The notes beneath the pieces are model-generated. The model searched no databases. It was given only the letters and a program-made list of their open reading frames with translations, and was not told the origin of the DNA. A stretch of DNA of 64,000 bases from Campylobacterales bacterium (GTDB taxonomy: Bacteria; Campylobacterota; Campylobacteria; Campylobacterales; Sulfurimonadaceae). This document shows positions 18,791 through 27,109 of the stretch, in pieces (the stretch's first letter is position 1; each line of letters starts with the position of its first letter). The position numbers and the translations under genes are program-made. The stretch lies in the NCBI GenBank assembly GCA_014859655.1, contig JACUTT010000004.1, forward strand, positions 17,841 to 81,840. Direction: 5' to 3'.

Positions 18791-19225
18791 ATGAAAAATT
18801 CTAAACAACTTGTTTCCCATCTTCGTTCTCAGTCGGCCTTTGCACCACTTAGCAATATGGCTTGCATCAATGCTGTAAAAGAGCTTCTTCCGGAACGTTT
18901 ACATAGATTTATTCTATTTGGATATATTCGACATAATATCTTATTTTTTGCGCTTAACCACCCCGGCGCAAAACAAGAATTCGATAATATTATAAATTCT
19001 ATAAAAACACCTTTAAAAAGGATGCCTCCTCTGGCCTGCAAAAAATTCGAGATATCGGATGTCCGTGCCTTCGTCTCTCATAAAAAAAGCCTGAGCTTCA
19101 CCTCCGCAGAACCGAAGGCAGTTCACTATCTTGAGCGTTCAAGCGCTGCATTTGAGAACACCATAGAAGACAAAAAGCTCCACGAAGTCATTGAAGAGAT
19201 ACGAGACATCATAAAGAAATCATGA
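18791..19225 (+). CDS. Conserved hypothetical, possibly DUF721/DciA-like
   Basis: 144-aa ORF upstream of uvrC with 4-nt overlap (stop 19225 / ATG 19222); LYFGYIRHNILFFALNHPGAKQEF-type region resembles DUF721. Confidence 0.55.
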   Translation: MKNSKQLVSHLRSQSAFAPLSNMACINAVKELLPERLHRFILFGYIRHNILFFALNHPGAKQEFDNIINSIKTPLKRMPPLACKKFEISDVRAFVSHKKSLSFTSAEPKAVHYLERSSAAFENTIEDKKLHEVIEEIRDIIKKS

Positions 19226-21045
19226 ACAAACTTAACCCAATCCTTCTAAAACAGATACAACATCTCCCCAAATCTGCCGGCGTCTACCACTATTTTGATG
19301 AAAACGGAAAACTTCTCTACATCGGCAAGGCCAAAAATCTCTTCGCGCGCGTCAAAAGCTACTTTAGATTTTCTCCGCTCTTTACACCGAACCCCGCCGT
19401 GAGTTCGCGTATCTTAAAAATGCTGCATGAGGTGCATACCATGCACTACATCCTCGTTGAAAATGAGCATGACGCCTTGATCCTGGAAAACTCTCTGATC
19501 AAACAGCTGCGCCCAAAATACAATATCCTGCTGCGCGATGACAAGACCTACCCTTACATCTATTTTGACAAAAGCGAAGAGTTTCCGCGCTTTGAGATCA
19601 CACGGACTATCCTCTCGGACAAGCAGATCGAATACTATGGCCCTTTCTCTACCGCAGCACGCGATATCCTAAACGCCCTCTACGAGCTTCTTCCTCTAAT
19701 CCAGACCAAAAGCTGTCTCAAAAGCGGCAAAGCCTGCCTCTACTACCAGATAAAAAAATGTTTCGCTCCCTGCGAAAAGAAGATCTCTGGAAAAGAGTAT
19801 GCACGCTATATCGACAAAGGCGTAGCCTATATCCACGACAAGAAAAGGCTTTGCAAAGACCTTGAAATCCGGATGGTTGAACTCTCCGAAGAGATGCGCT
19901 TTGAAGAGGCGGCACTCCTGCGCGACAGTATCGAGAAGATCTCCAAAAGCAGTACGATCTCGCAGATAGACCTGGCCAGCAGCGAAGATATCGACCTTTT
20001 CAGCGTCGATGCAGACGAAAAAAGAGCCGTCGTTCTGCGCCTGTTTATGCGCCAGGGAAAGATCATCTCCAGTTCGCACAACTTTGTCCATCTCAACCAC
20101 GGTTTTGACAGAGATGAGCTCTATAAACGCGCTATAGTAGAGTTCTATCAGTTCTCCCCTTTGACCAGCAAACAGATCATCGTTCCGCACGCTTTTGAGG
20201 AGATGGAGGATGTGCAGGCTTATCTGAAAGAGACATTTTCAAAGGCAGTTGATCTTTATGTTCCCAAGCGCGGTCCAAAGGCAAATCTCTGCGCTTTGGC
20301 GCTCAAAAACACCCGGGAGCTTCTGAACAATTATGCCCACGAAGCAGACTCATCTTATGAAGATCTTGAAGAGAAACTCCAGGAGCTGTGCACACTCCAA
20401 AACCTTCCCAAACGGATTGAAATATTTGACAACTCCCATCTTCAGGGCTCTGCCCCCGTCGGCGCGATGGTCTGTTTTGAGGAGGGGAAGTTCAACAAAA
20501 GCGGCTACCGGCAGTACCATCTTGAGTCTCTTGATGAATATGCCCAGATGAGAGAGACACTGACGCGTCGTATCGGACGTTTTGAGACAAATCCTCCTCC
20601 GGATCTGTGGATCCTGGACGGAGGGGCCACTCTGCTTTCTCTGGCCAGAGATCTTCTCGAGTCCAGCGGAGTCAACCTTGACGTCCTTGCCATTTCAAAA
20701 GAGAAGCTTGATGCCAAAGCACACCGTGCAAAGGGAAAGGCTAAAGATATTCTTCACTCAAAAGATCAGAGTTTTGCCTTAAGCACAAGTGACAAGCGTC
20801 TGCAGTGGGTTCAGCGAATGCGTGACGAAGCCCACCGCTATGCCATTACTTTCCATAAGAAGACAAAACTTAAGCAAGACCAAGCTTCCACGCTTCTACA
20901 AACCAGGGGCATCGGTCCGGCCAAGCTTAAAAAACTTCTCAACCACTTCGGTTCTTTTGAAGCATTAAAAGAAGCCAAAGAAGAGGATATTGCCGATGTT
21001 GTGGGAAAAAATGATGCAACGTCGATTAAGAGACTATACAAATAA
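19222..21045 (+). CDS. uvrC: UvrABC system protein C
   Basis: LPKSAGVYHYFDENGKLLYIGKAKNL (GIY-YIG); UVR motif; EIFDNSHLQGSAPVGAMVCFEEG; C-terminal HhH. Confidence 0.97.
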   Translation: MNKLNPILLKQIQHLPKSAGVYHYFDENGKLLYIGKAKNLFARVKSYFRFSPLFTPNPAVSSRILKMLHEVHTMHYILVENEHDALILENSLIKQLRPKYNILLRDDKTYPYIYFDKSEEFPRFEITRTILSDKQIEYYGPFSTAARDILNALYELLPLIQTKSCLKSGKACLYYQIKKCFAPCEKKISGKEYARYIDKGVAYIHDKKRLCKDLEIRMVELSEEMRFEEAALLRDSIEKISKSSTISQIDLASSEDIDLFSVDADEKRAVVLRLFMRQGKIISSSHNFVHLNHGFDRDELYKRAIVEFYQFSPLTSKQIIVPHAFEEMEDVQAYLKETFSKAVDLYVPKRGPKANLCALALKNTRELLNNYAHEADSSYEDLEEKLQELCTLQNLPKRIEIFDNSHLQGSAPVGAMVCFEEGKFNKSGYRQYHLESLDEYAQMRETLTRRIGRFETNPPPDLWILDGGATLLSLARDLLESSGVNLDVLAISKEKLDAKAHRAKGKAKDILHSKDQSFALSTSDKRLQWVQRMRDEAHRYAITFHKKTKLKQDQASTLLQTRGIGPAKLKKLLNHFGSFEALKEAKEEDIADVVGKNDATSIKRLYK

Positions 21046-21092
21046 GTTATATTTTGAAAAGAATATGATATATTATTCGCTCGCATGCTTAA

Positions 21093-21107
21093 GGGCACCT
21101 CTAAAAA
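21093..21107 (+). repeat. Solitary copy of the MITE terminal sequence GGGCACCTCTAAAAA
   Basis: Identical 15-mer to the 5' end of the element at 1318-1332; no partner arm seen nearby. Confidence 0.5.
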
Positions 21108-21148
21108 GAAGAGATTAACTGCAAAAGCTATCAATTTAAAGGTTTTTT

Positions 21149-21562
21149 ATGGGAAAAGTGGAAGCGTTGGACGAAGAACTCCTTTTTCAGGGCCGAGTTA
21201 TCATCAGCGAGACCGATCTCAAAGGTCTCATTACCTACGCTAATAGAAAATTTTGCGAGATCTCAGGATATGAAAAAGAGGAGCTTATTGGCAAGACTCA
21301 CAACATCATCCGACATCCAGACATGCCAAAAGAGGCCTTTGCAAAAATGTGGAGTACTATCCAAAGTGGTCAGATCTGGCACGGCCTGGTAAAGAACCTG
21401 CGCAAAGACGGCAAGTTTTACTGGGTAGAGACAGAAGTTCTCCCTTCAAAAAATGAAAACGGTGAGATTATCGGCTATGTCGCAGCACGTAAGGTAGCCT
21501 CACGTAAAAATATCGAAGAAACGGCTAAAATGTACCATAAAATGAAAGAAAAAGAACTCTAA
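21149..21562 (+). CDS. PAS domain protein (Aer/energy-taxis type PAS)
   Basis: DLKGLITYANRKFCEISGYEKEELIGKTHNIIRHPDMPKEAFAKMWSTIQSGQIWHGLVKNLRKDGKFYWVETEV. Confidence 0.9.
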   Translation: MGKVEALDEELLFQGRVIISETDLKGLITYANRKFCEISGYEKEELIGKTHNIIRHPDMPKEAFAKMWSTIQSGQIWHGLVKNLRKDGKFYWVETEVLPSKNENGEIIGYVAARKVASRKNIEETAKMYHKMKEKEL

Positions 21563-21576
21563 AAAAAGGGAAGACA

Positions 21577-23325
21577 TTGTTACTATACAATCAAAGTAAA
21601 GAATTTATTGGTATAGACGAAGACGATCTCAAGGGATTGGAATTTCAAAATATCACCGAACTGCTGAATGAATCAAATGATTTTGCTGATCTTTTTGTAA
21701 AAAAACCAGGCTATATCCACAATTTTAAAAACTTCTCATGGATTGACTTCATCCTGCACAGCGAGGCAGACGAGTCTAAGGCAATTGTCCACGCCAAGGG
21801 CAAGAACTACTCATGTACCCTGCACATCTCTCCTTTTTATTTCACCTCCGAACAGAACGGCTATGCAGTCTTTATCAAAAATCTCCGCCATCTCAAAGGT
21901 GCTGAAGATGCTCAGGCCACAAAAGACCTGGAATCCGCCGGAGGCATAAGATCTACCCCGGCTACAGCCTCCGCACCGGCAGCTGTACAGAGCACTTACG
22001 CAGAACCAAGTGTCTCGTTTAAGCAAAATATCGCTGGCGAACCGGAACTGCCGAATTTTGAGCAGCGCTATTCTCAAGAGCTTAACGAGCCCGAAGCACT
22101 GCAGATCCCTAAAACACAAGAGATTGATCTGGGCTTCTCTAGCACTGAAAATGAGTTTGGCGCACCTAGTGGTATTGATTACAACAGTCCACTTACGCTT
22201 GATGATGATCTGATGATGGATGAGGAAGAAATCGAGCTGCCAAGCTTTGAGATACCGGCAGAAAAGACGCCTAAAAAAAGCGGACAGCCGATGCTGGGCG
22301 ATTATGTCAGCGGCGGAGAAGAGTATCTGAGCGATCTGGTCAAAGCAGGCACCTACAAATTTGATCCCCAAGTCGCTGCCAATGAACTGGGCCTGCCTGT
22401 TGATCTCATTGAAGAGTTTATCGGCGACTTTATTGCCCAGGCCCATGAGTTTCATGACGATCTATATGCTTCAGTCAACACAGGTGATTTTGATAATGTT
22501 CAAAACTTGTCGCATAAACTAAAGGGCGTTGCCGCAAACCTGCGCGTTGAAGATGCCTTCGATACCCTAAGCGTGGTTAATGTTTCAAAAGAAGTCGAAG
22601 AGATCCTGCCTAACCTTAACCACTTCTACAAGATCATCGCAAGGCTTGAAGGCAAAGAACTTCCCCAAGAGTCTGCTCCTGTCAATGTTCCCGACGAAAC
22701 AGATTATGCTGTCGGTATCAAGCAGCCCGAAGATGAGCCCTTGATGGCAGATGAAGAGAGCACATATGACGACCTCCTGCCTACGCCGGAGAAAAACGAA
22801 GCTCTAGCAACTGAAACAGAGGCGCCTTCCGCGCCATTTTTTGATGACGATGACCTCTATGGCGACCTTCTGGGCGGAGCCGAGAGTTACGGCGAAGCTT
22901 TGGCAGAAGAAGAAGCTCCTTCGGCACCATCCTTTGATGACGATGACCTCTACGGCGATCTTCTGGGTTCTTCGCAGAAAAATATTACTGAAGAAATTCC
23001 ATCCGTACCGGAAGCAAGTACACAAAAACTCACCGTTGACGTTCATCGTACGGCTAATGAGCTGGGTATTTCTGCTGATCTGGTCAATGATTTTATCCAG
23101 GAGTTTAAGGAGCAGATACATATTCACCAAAGCGACTTTAAACAGGCGCTTACAGACCAAAACATCCAAGAAGTCAACAATACAGCTACCATACTCAAGG
23201 GGATGAGTGACAATCTTCGTTTAAAAGAAATATCAGAAGTTTTAGAAGAACTTCAAAAAGAAAGCGATATCAACAACATAACAGAAGCTTTTGCACAATT
23301 GCAAGCTTATGCAGATCAATTATAA
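21577..23325 (+). CDS. Hpt-domain protein with acidic tandem repeat (one canonical Hpt, one degenerate Hpt)
   Basis: TTG start likely. NLSHKLKGVAANLRV (Hpt) and NNTATILKGMSDNLRL (Hpt-like, His replaced); 31-aa repeat EAPSAPxFDDDDLYGDLLG. Confidence 0.75.
   Translation: MLLYNQSKEFIGIDEDDLKGLEFQNITELLNESNDFADLFVKKPGYIHNFKNFSWIDFILHSEADESKAIVHAKGKNYSCTLHISPFYFTSEQNGYAVFIKNLRHLKGAEDAQATKDLESAGGIRSTPATASAPAAVQSTYAEPSVSFKQNIAGEPELPNFEQRYSQELNEPEALQIPKTQEIDLGFSSTENEFGAPSGIDYNSPLTLDDDLMMDEEEIELPSFEIPAEKTPKKSGQPMLGDYVSGGEEYLSDLVKAGTYKFDPQVAANELGLPVDLIEEFIGDFIAQAHEFHDDLYASVNTGDFDNVQNLSHKLKGVAANLRVEDAFDTLSVVNVSKEVEEILPNLNHFYKIIARLEGKELPQESAPVNVPDETDYAVGIKQPEDEPLMADEESTYDDLLPTPEKNEALATETEAPSAPFFDDDDLYGDLLGGAESYGEALAEEEAPSAPSFDDDDLYGDLLGSSQKNITEEIPSVPEASTQKLTVDVHRTANELGISADLVNDFIQEFKEQIHIHQSDFKQALTDQNIQEVNNTATILKGMSDNLRLKEISEVLEELQKESDINNITEAFAQLQAYADQL
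22825..22972 (+). repeat. 93-bp (31-aa) coding tandem repeat, about 1.6 copies
   Basis: EAPSAPFFDDDDLYGDLLGGAESYGEALAEE followed by EAPSAPSFDDDDLYGDLLG; gatgacgatgacctct recurs at 22843 and 22936. Confidence 0.8.
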
Positions 23326-23337
23326 GGTGGGGAAACA

Positions 23338-26300
23338 ATGCAAATAGGTCTTAAAGCCAGACTCCGACTAATCAGTCTTTTTCCAATATTTATGCTTATT
23401 GGAATCGCAAGTTTTTATGTATATGATTCATATATGGGGTATGACTCGGCAGTTAAGCTGCAGAGTAAACTTGAAGAAAACAAAAAACTAAACGAATTGA
23501 TCGGGGATATTTCTCGCGAACGCGGTATGACTGTGATGTATATGGGAAACCAGTCTGAAGCAACAGCAGAGTCACTCAAGAGTCAGCGCAGCATCGTTGA
23601 TCAAAAAGTCGTAGCCTACATACAACATCTCAAAAGCACAGAGACTCTACACGAACACTCCGGCGAAGGCGTCTGTCTTGCCTGTAAAAGTGTCAAAAGT
23701 ATTGAATCCAACTACAATACTATCAAAGAGACCCGTCCCCTTGTTGACAATCAAAACATTGAGTTCCAAGAGATCTTTTATGACATCTACGGAAATGCTC
23801 AAAAAGTCATCATTGACCAACTTGAAGGGGTGCGTAACTACCAGCTTGACGAGAAGATCACCTCAATCGTAACCACCTACCTGATCCTGGCAAAGGCCAA
23901 AGAGTTCACAGGTTCCGAGCGTGACTTCATCACCTATGCCCTCGCGCGATCTACAAAATTTGACTCCGAAGAGCTCAATGTCTGGCTGACGCTTATCGGT
24001 AAAGCCGACGCGATCAACTACAGCGCCTTAACCGATCCTCTCCTGAAACAAAGCCTTACAGCCCTCTTCACCGACGAAGAAAACGCAGAGCTTTTTGAAG
24101 ACATCACCTTGGAGCGCGCCGAGATCATGCAGGCTGTGAATGATGGCCTTTATGCAACAGAAGCCGGTATCTGGTTTACTATGCTCTCTGAAAAGATCAG
24201 TCTGTTTGACGAAGCGGAGCAGATGCTTCTACTTGCAATGGATGAAAAGTCCGAGATCTTCAAACAAGAGCAGCTGCAGGTCCTTGTTGTCGCCATCGCT
24301 ATCTGGGCCCTGGCTATCTTGGGTGCGATCTTTGGTATCTTGCTCTCAACCGACATCGCCAGAAATATTAAAAACCTTGAGACCGTGCTTCAGCGTGTTG
24401 CGACCGACACCCATGAGGGCGATGACATGAGCTCTAGCGAGATCGCCAGCCATATCAACCTCGATACCTCCAAGGGAACGGCGCAGGCTTACCAGCTCCT
24501 TGAGACCATCATTGACCAGACGCGCAAAGATAAAGAGTTCGCCATGGAAGCATCTGAGGCGAAGTCGATGTTCCTTGCCAACATGTCGCATGAGATCCGA
24601 ACACCGCTTAACGGCATCGTCGGCTTTACCGAGCTTCTTAAAGATACCGCCTTGCATGACGAGCAGCGCGAATTTGTCGATATTATCGAGAAAAGTTCTG
24701 AGAACCTTCTTGAGATCATCAACAATATTCTTGACCTCTCCAAGATCGAGAGCAACAAGCTTGAGATCGAAGAGATCGTCTTCAATGCAGCTGAAGAGTT
24801 TGAGTCAGCCGTTGACGTCTATGCCGTCCGTGCCTCTGAAAAGCATATCGACCTGGGCTGCTTCATCGATCCGGAACTTGAACGTCCGATCAAAGGTGAT
24901 CCGACCAAGATCAAAGAGGTTGTCATCAACCTTCTTTCCAATGCGGTCAAATTTACCAACAGTGGGGGTGCTATCACTGTTGATATCCGCCGTATTCCTT
25001 GCGAAAAAGAGGGGCGTGCACGCATACGCTTTAGTGTAAAAGATAGCGGAATCGGTGTTACCCAGGAGCAAAAAGAGAAGATCTTTGATGCCTTTAGCCA
25101 GGCCGATAGCTCGATTACACGCAAGTACGGCGGTACGGGTCTTGGTTTGACGATCTCCAGCCGTTTTGTCGAACTTATGGGCGGAGAACTTGACCTTGAA
25201 AGCGAGCCAGGACAAGGGACAACCTTCTTCTTCGAGCTCGAGTTTGAAGAGATCGAGACCCTAAACGAATCGCTCCGCGGCCAGTTTTCAAACATCAACG
25301 CCCTTATCCTTGAGAGCGACAGTAAGAAAAAAGTGCAGGAGAAAAACCTGCGCGAGTATCTTGACTTCTATGGCGTCGCCTATAAATCCTTCAAAAATCT
25401 TGAAGATCTCAACAAGCTTGAGCAGAAGGTCAGCTATGATCTGATGTTTGTGGATTACGACTATAGTAACGAAGAGATGCTGCATGAATATGTCAAACAC
25501 CCTGAACGCACTATTTTGATCACCAAATCATATTACATGAAGAAGATAGATTCGCTCAACCTCGATGTCTTCAAGGTCATATATGAACCGCTCAATGCGT
25601 CAAAGATACGCTCGATCCTGGAGATGCATGACGTTGAAGAGTTTAATAGGCCTAAGACCAAGACCATACAGCGCCGCAAATACGATGAAAAAACATCGCG
25701 TTTTAATGCCCGGGCCCTGGTTGCGGAAGACAACCTTATCAACCAGAAACTGATCAAACGTACCCTCGAAGATATTGGTATCGAGGTCTCACTTGCAAAC
25801 AACGGTCTTGAGGCCTTTGAAAAACGCAAAAACAACCAGTTCGATGTTATCTTTATGGATATCCAGATGCCGGTTCTTGACGGGGTCGAGGCTACGCAGG
25901 AGATCTTGGAGTATGAAGAAGACAACAATGTCGAGCATACGCCTATCATCGCCTTGACTGCAAATGCGCTCAAGGGCGACCGCGAACGTTTCATGGGTGC
26001 CGGTATGGATGAGTATACGACCAAGCCTCTTGTGCGCAGCGAGATCATCTCCCTACTCAACCATTTTATCGGGCACAAGATCGTTGATGCAAAAGCTGTA
26101 GAGAAGCAGCCTGAGCAAGAGACAGAAAAAGCACCCGAACCCAGAAGAGACCTTCTGGATGATATGAGTCTTGAACTTCCCGAAGAGACGTCTTTTGGCA
26201 CCGACCTGGATGATTTTGACTTTAATGAAGAGTTCTCAGGTCTAGAGCTTGAAGAGGATAGAGCCGAGCCTCTTGCCACAGAGGCAGCAGAAGAGATGCT

Positions 26301-26691
26301 TTCCGCAGATACTTCAGCAGATGCAGCGCTCTCTTCGGGCTATGATGCCGACATCTTGTTGGCAAAAAAGAGCTCTTTCGAAAACCGTCTTTTTAAATCG
26401 CTGCTTGACGACCTTGGCTACACTTCGGTTGCAGTCGATGGTACACAGGCGCTTCAAGAGGCATTGCAGACGAAGAAATTCAAGCTTCTTCTTTTTGACA
26501 AAGAAACAAGCGGCCTCAATGTTTCAGATATTGCAGCTCTCATAAAAGCCCGCGAGACCGATACAGCTCTCGTGCTTATGATCGACCCTGCATTTGAAGC
26601 AGAAAAGAGTGATGCGAACTATGTCCATGAGATTATTAAAAATATCGTCAACAAAGACCTGCTCCGTCTTGTCTTTGAAAAATTTATTTAA
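23338..26691 (+). CDS. NIT-domain hybrid sensor histidine kinase (NIT-TM-HisKA-HATPase-REC-like modules)
   Basis: ISRERGMTVMYMGNQ NIT-like region; MSHEIRTPLNGIVGF; GGTGLGLTISSRFVELMGG; VIFMDIQMPVLDGVEATQ; additional REC-like regions before and after. Confidence 0.9.
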   Translation: MQIGLKARLRLISLFPIFMLIGIASFYVYDSYMGYDSAVKLQSKLEENKKLNELIGDISRERGMTVMYMGNQSEATAESLKSQRSIVDQKVVAYIQHLKSTETLHEHSGEGVCLACKSVKSIESNYNTIKETRPLVDNQNIEFQEIFYDIYGNAQKVIIDQLEGVRNYQLDEKITSIVTTYLILAKAKEFTGSERDFITYALARSTKFDSEELNVWLTLIGKADAINYSALTDPLLKQSLTALFTDEENAELFEDITLERAEIMQAVNDGLYATEAGIWFTMLSEKISLFDEAEQMLLLAMDEKSEIFKQEQLQVLVVAIAIWALAILGAIFGILLSTDIARNIKNLETVLQRVATDTHEGDDMSSSEIASHINLDTSKGTAQAYQLLETIIDQTRKDKEFAMEASEAKSMFLANMSHEIRTPLNGIVGFTELLKDTALHDEQREFVDIIEKSSENLLEIINNILDLSKIESNKLEIEEIVFNAAEEFESAVDVYAVRASEKHIDLGCFIDPELERPIKGDPTKIKEVVINLLSNAVKFTNSGGAITVDIRRIPCEKEGRARIRFSVKDSGIGVTQEQKEKIFDAFSQADSSITRKYGGTGLGLTISSRFVELMGGELDLESEPGQGTTFFFELEFEEIETLNESLRGQFSNINALILESDSKKKVQEKNLREYLDFYGVAYKSFKNLEDLNKLEQKVSYDLMFVDYDYSNEEMLHEYVKHPERTILITKSYYMKKIDSLNLDVFKVIYEPLNASKIRSILEMHDVEEFNRPKTKTIQRRKYDEKTSRFNARALVAEDNLINQKLIKRTLEDIGIEVSLANNGLEAFEKRKNNQFDVIFMDIQMPVLDGVEATQEILEYEEDNNVEHTPIIALTANALKGDRERFMGAGMDEYTTKPLVRSEIISLLNHFIGHKIVDAKAVEKQPEQETEKAPEPRRDLLDDMSLELPEETSFGTDLDDFDFNEEFSGLELEEDRAEPLATEAAEEMLSADTSADAALSSGYDADILLAKKSSFENRLFKSLLDDLGYTSVAVDGTQALQEALQTKKFKLLLFDKETSGLNVSDIAALIKARETDTALVLMIDPAFEAEKSDANYVHEIIKNIVNKDLLRLVFEKFI

Positions 26692-26700
26692 GGCTAAAAC

Positions 26701-27075
26701 ATGAAACAGATAAAAGTGCTTGCAGTGGATGACGATATCATTAACTTGAAACTCCTTAAATCGATGCTGATGAAGCTTCCGAATGTCTCAGAAGTCCTCG
26801 AAGCCAAAAACGGCGAAGATGGCCTCAAGATCCTGAAGAGCCGAACAGACATTAACCTTATTTTGCTCGACATCATCATGCCTATTATGAACGGGATCGA
26901 GATGCTCAAAATCGTACGTTCTGACGAGAGTCTCAGCAATATTCCGGTTATTGTGCTGACGACAGATGAGACAAAGAAAAGCGAGGCTTTGGAGTGCGGG
27001 GCAAATGACTTTATTATGAAACCAGTACGCGAGAAGAATGTATCCGAAAAGATAGCGCGTCTTATCAACATCTAA
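26701..27075 (+). CDS. Single-domain CheY-like response regulator
   Basis: VLAVDDDIINLKLLKSML...INLILLDIIMPIMNGIEML...IVLTTDETKKSEALECGANDFIMKPV. Confidence 0.93.
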   Translation: MKQIKVLAVDDDIINLKLLKSMLMKLPNVSEVLEAKNGEDGLKILKSRTDINLILLDIIMPIMNGIEMLKIVRSDESLSNIPVIVLTTDETKKSEALECGANDFIMKPVREKNVSEKIARLINI

Positions 27076-27109
27076 ACTCTTAAAAAGGCAGGCCTTGCGC
27101 CTGTCTCTT

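Noticed and set aside
18829-19041. 70-aa minus-strand ORF upstream of uvrC
   Set aside because: Shadow of the plus-strand 144-aa ORF, which overlaps uvrC by 4 nt and is the better gene call.
25533-26279. 248-aa minus-strand ORF
   Set aside because: Antisense to the hybrid kinase; Ser/Arg-rich low-complexity shadow ORF.
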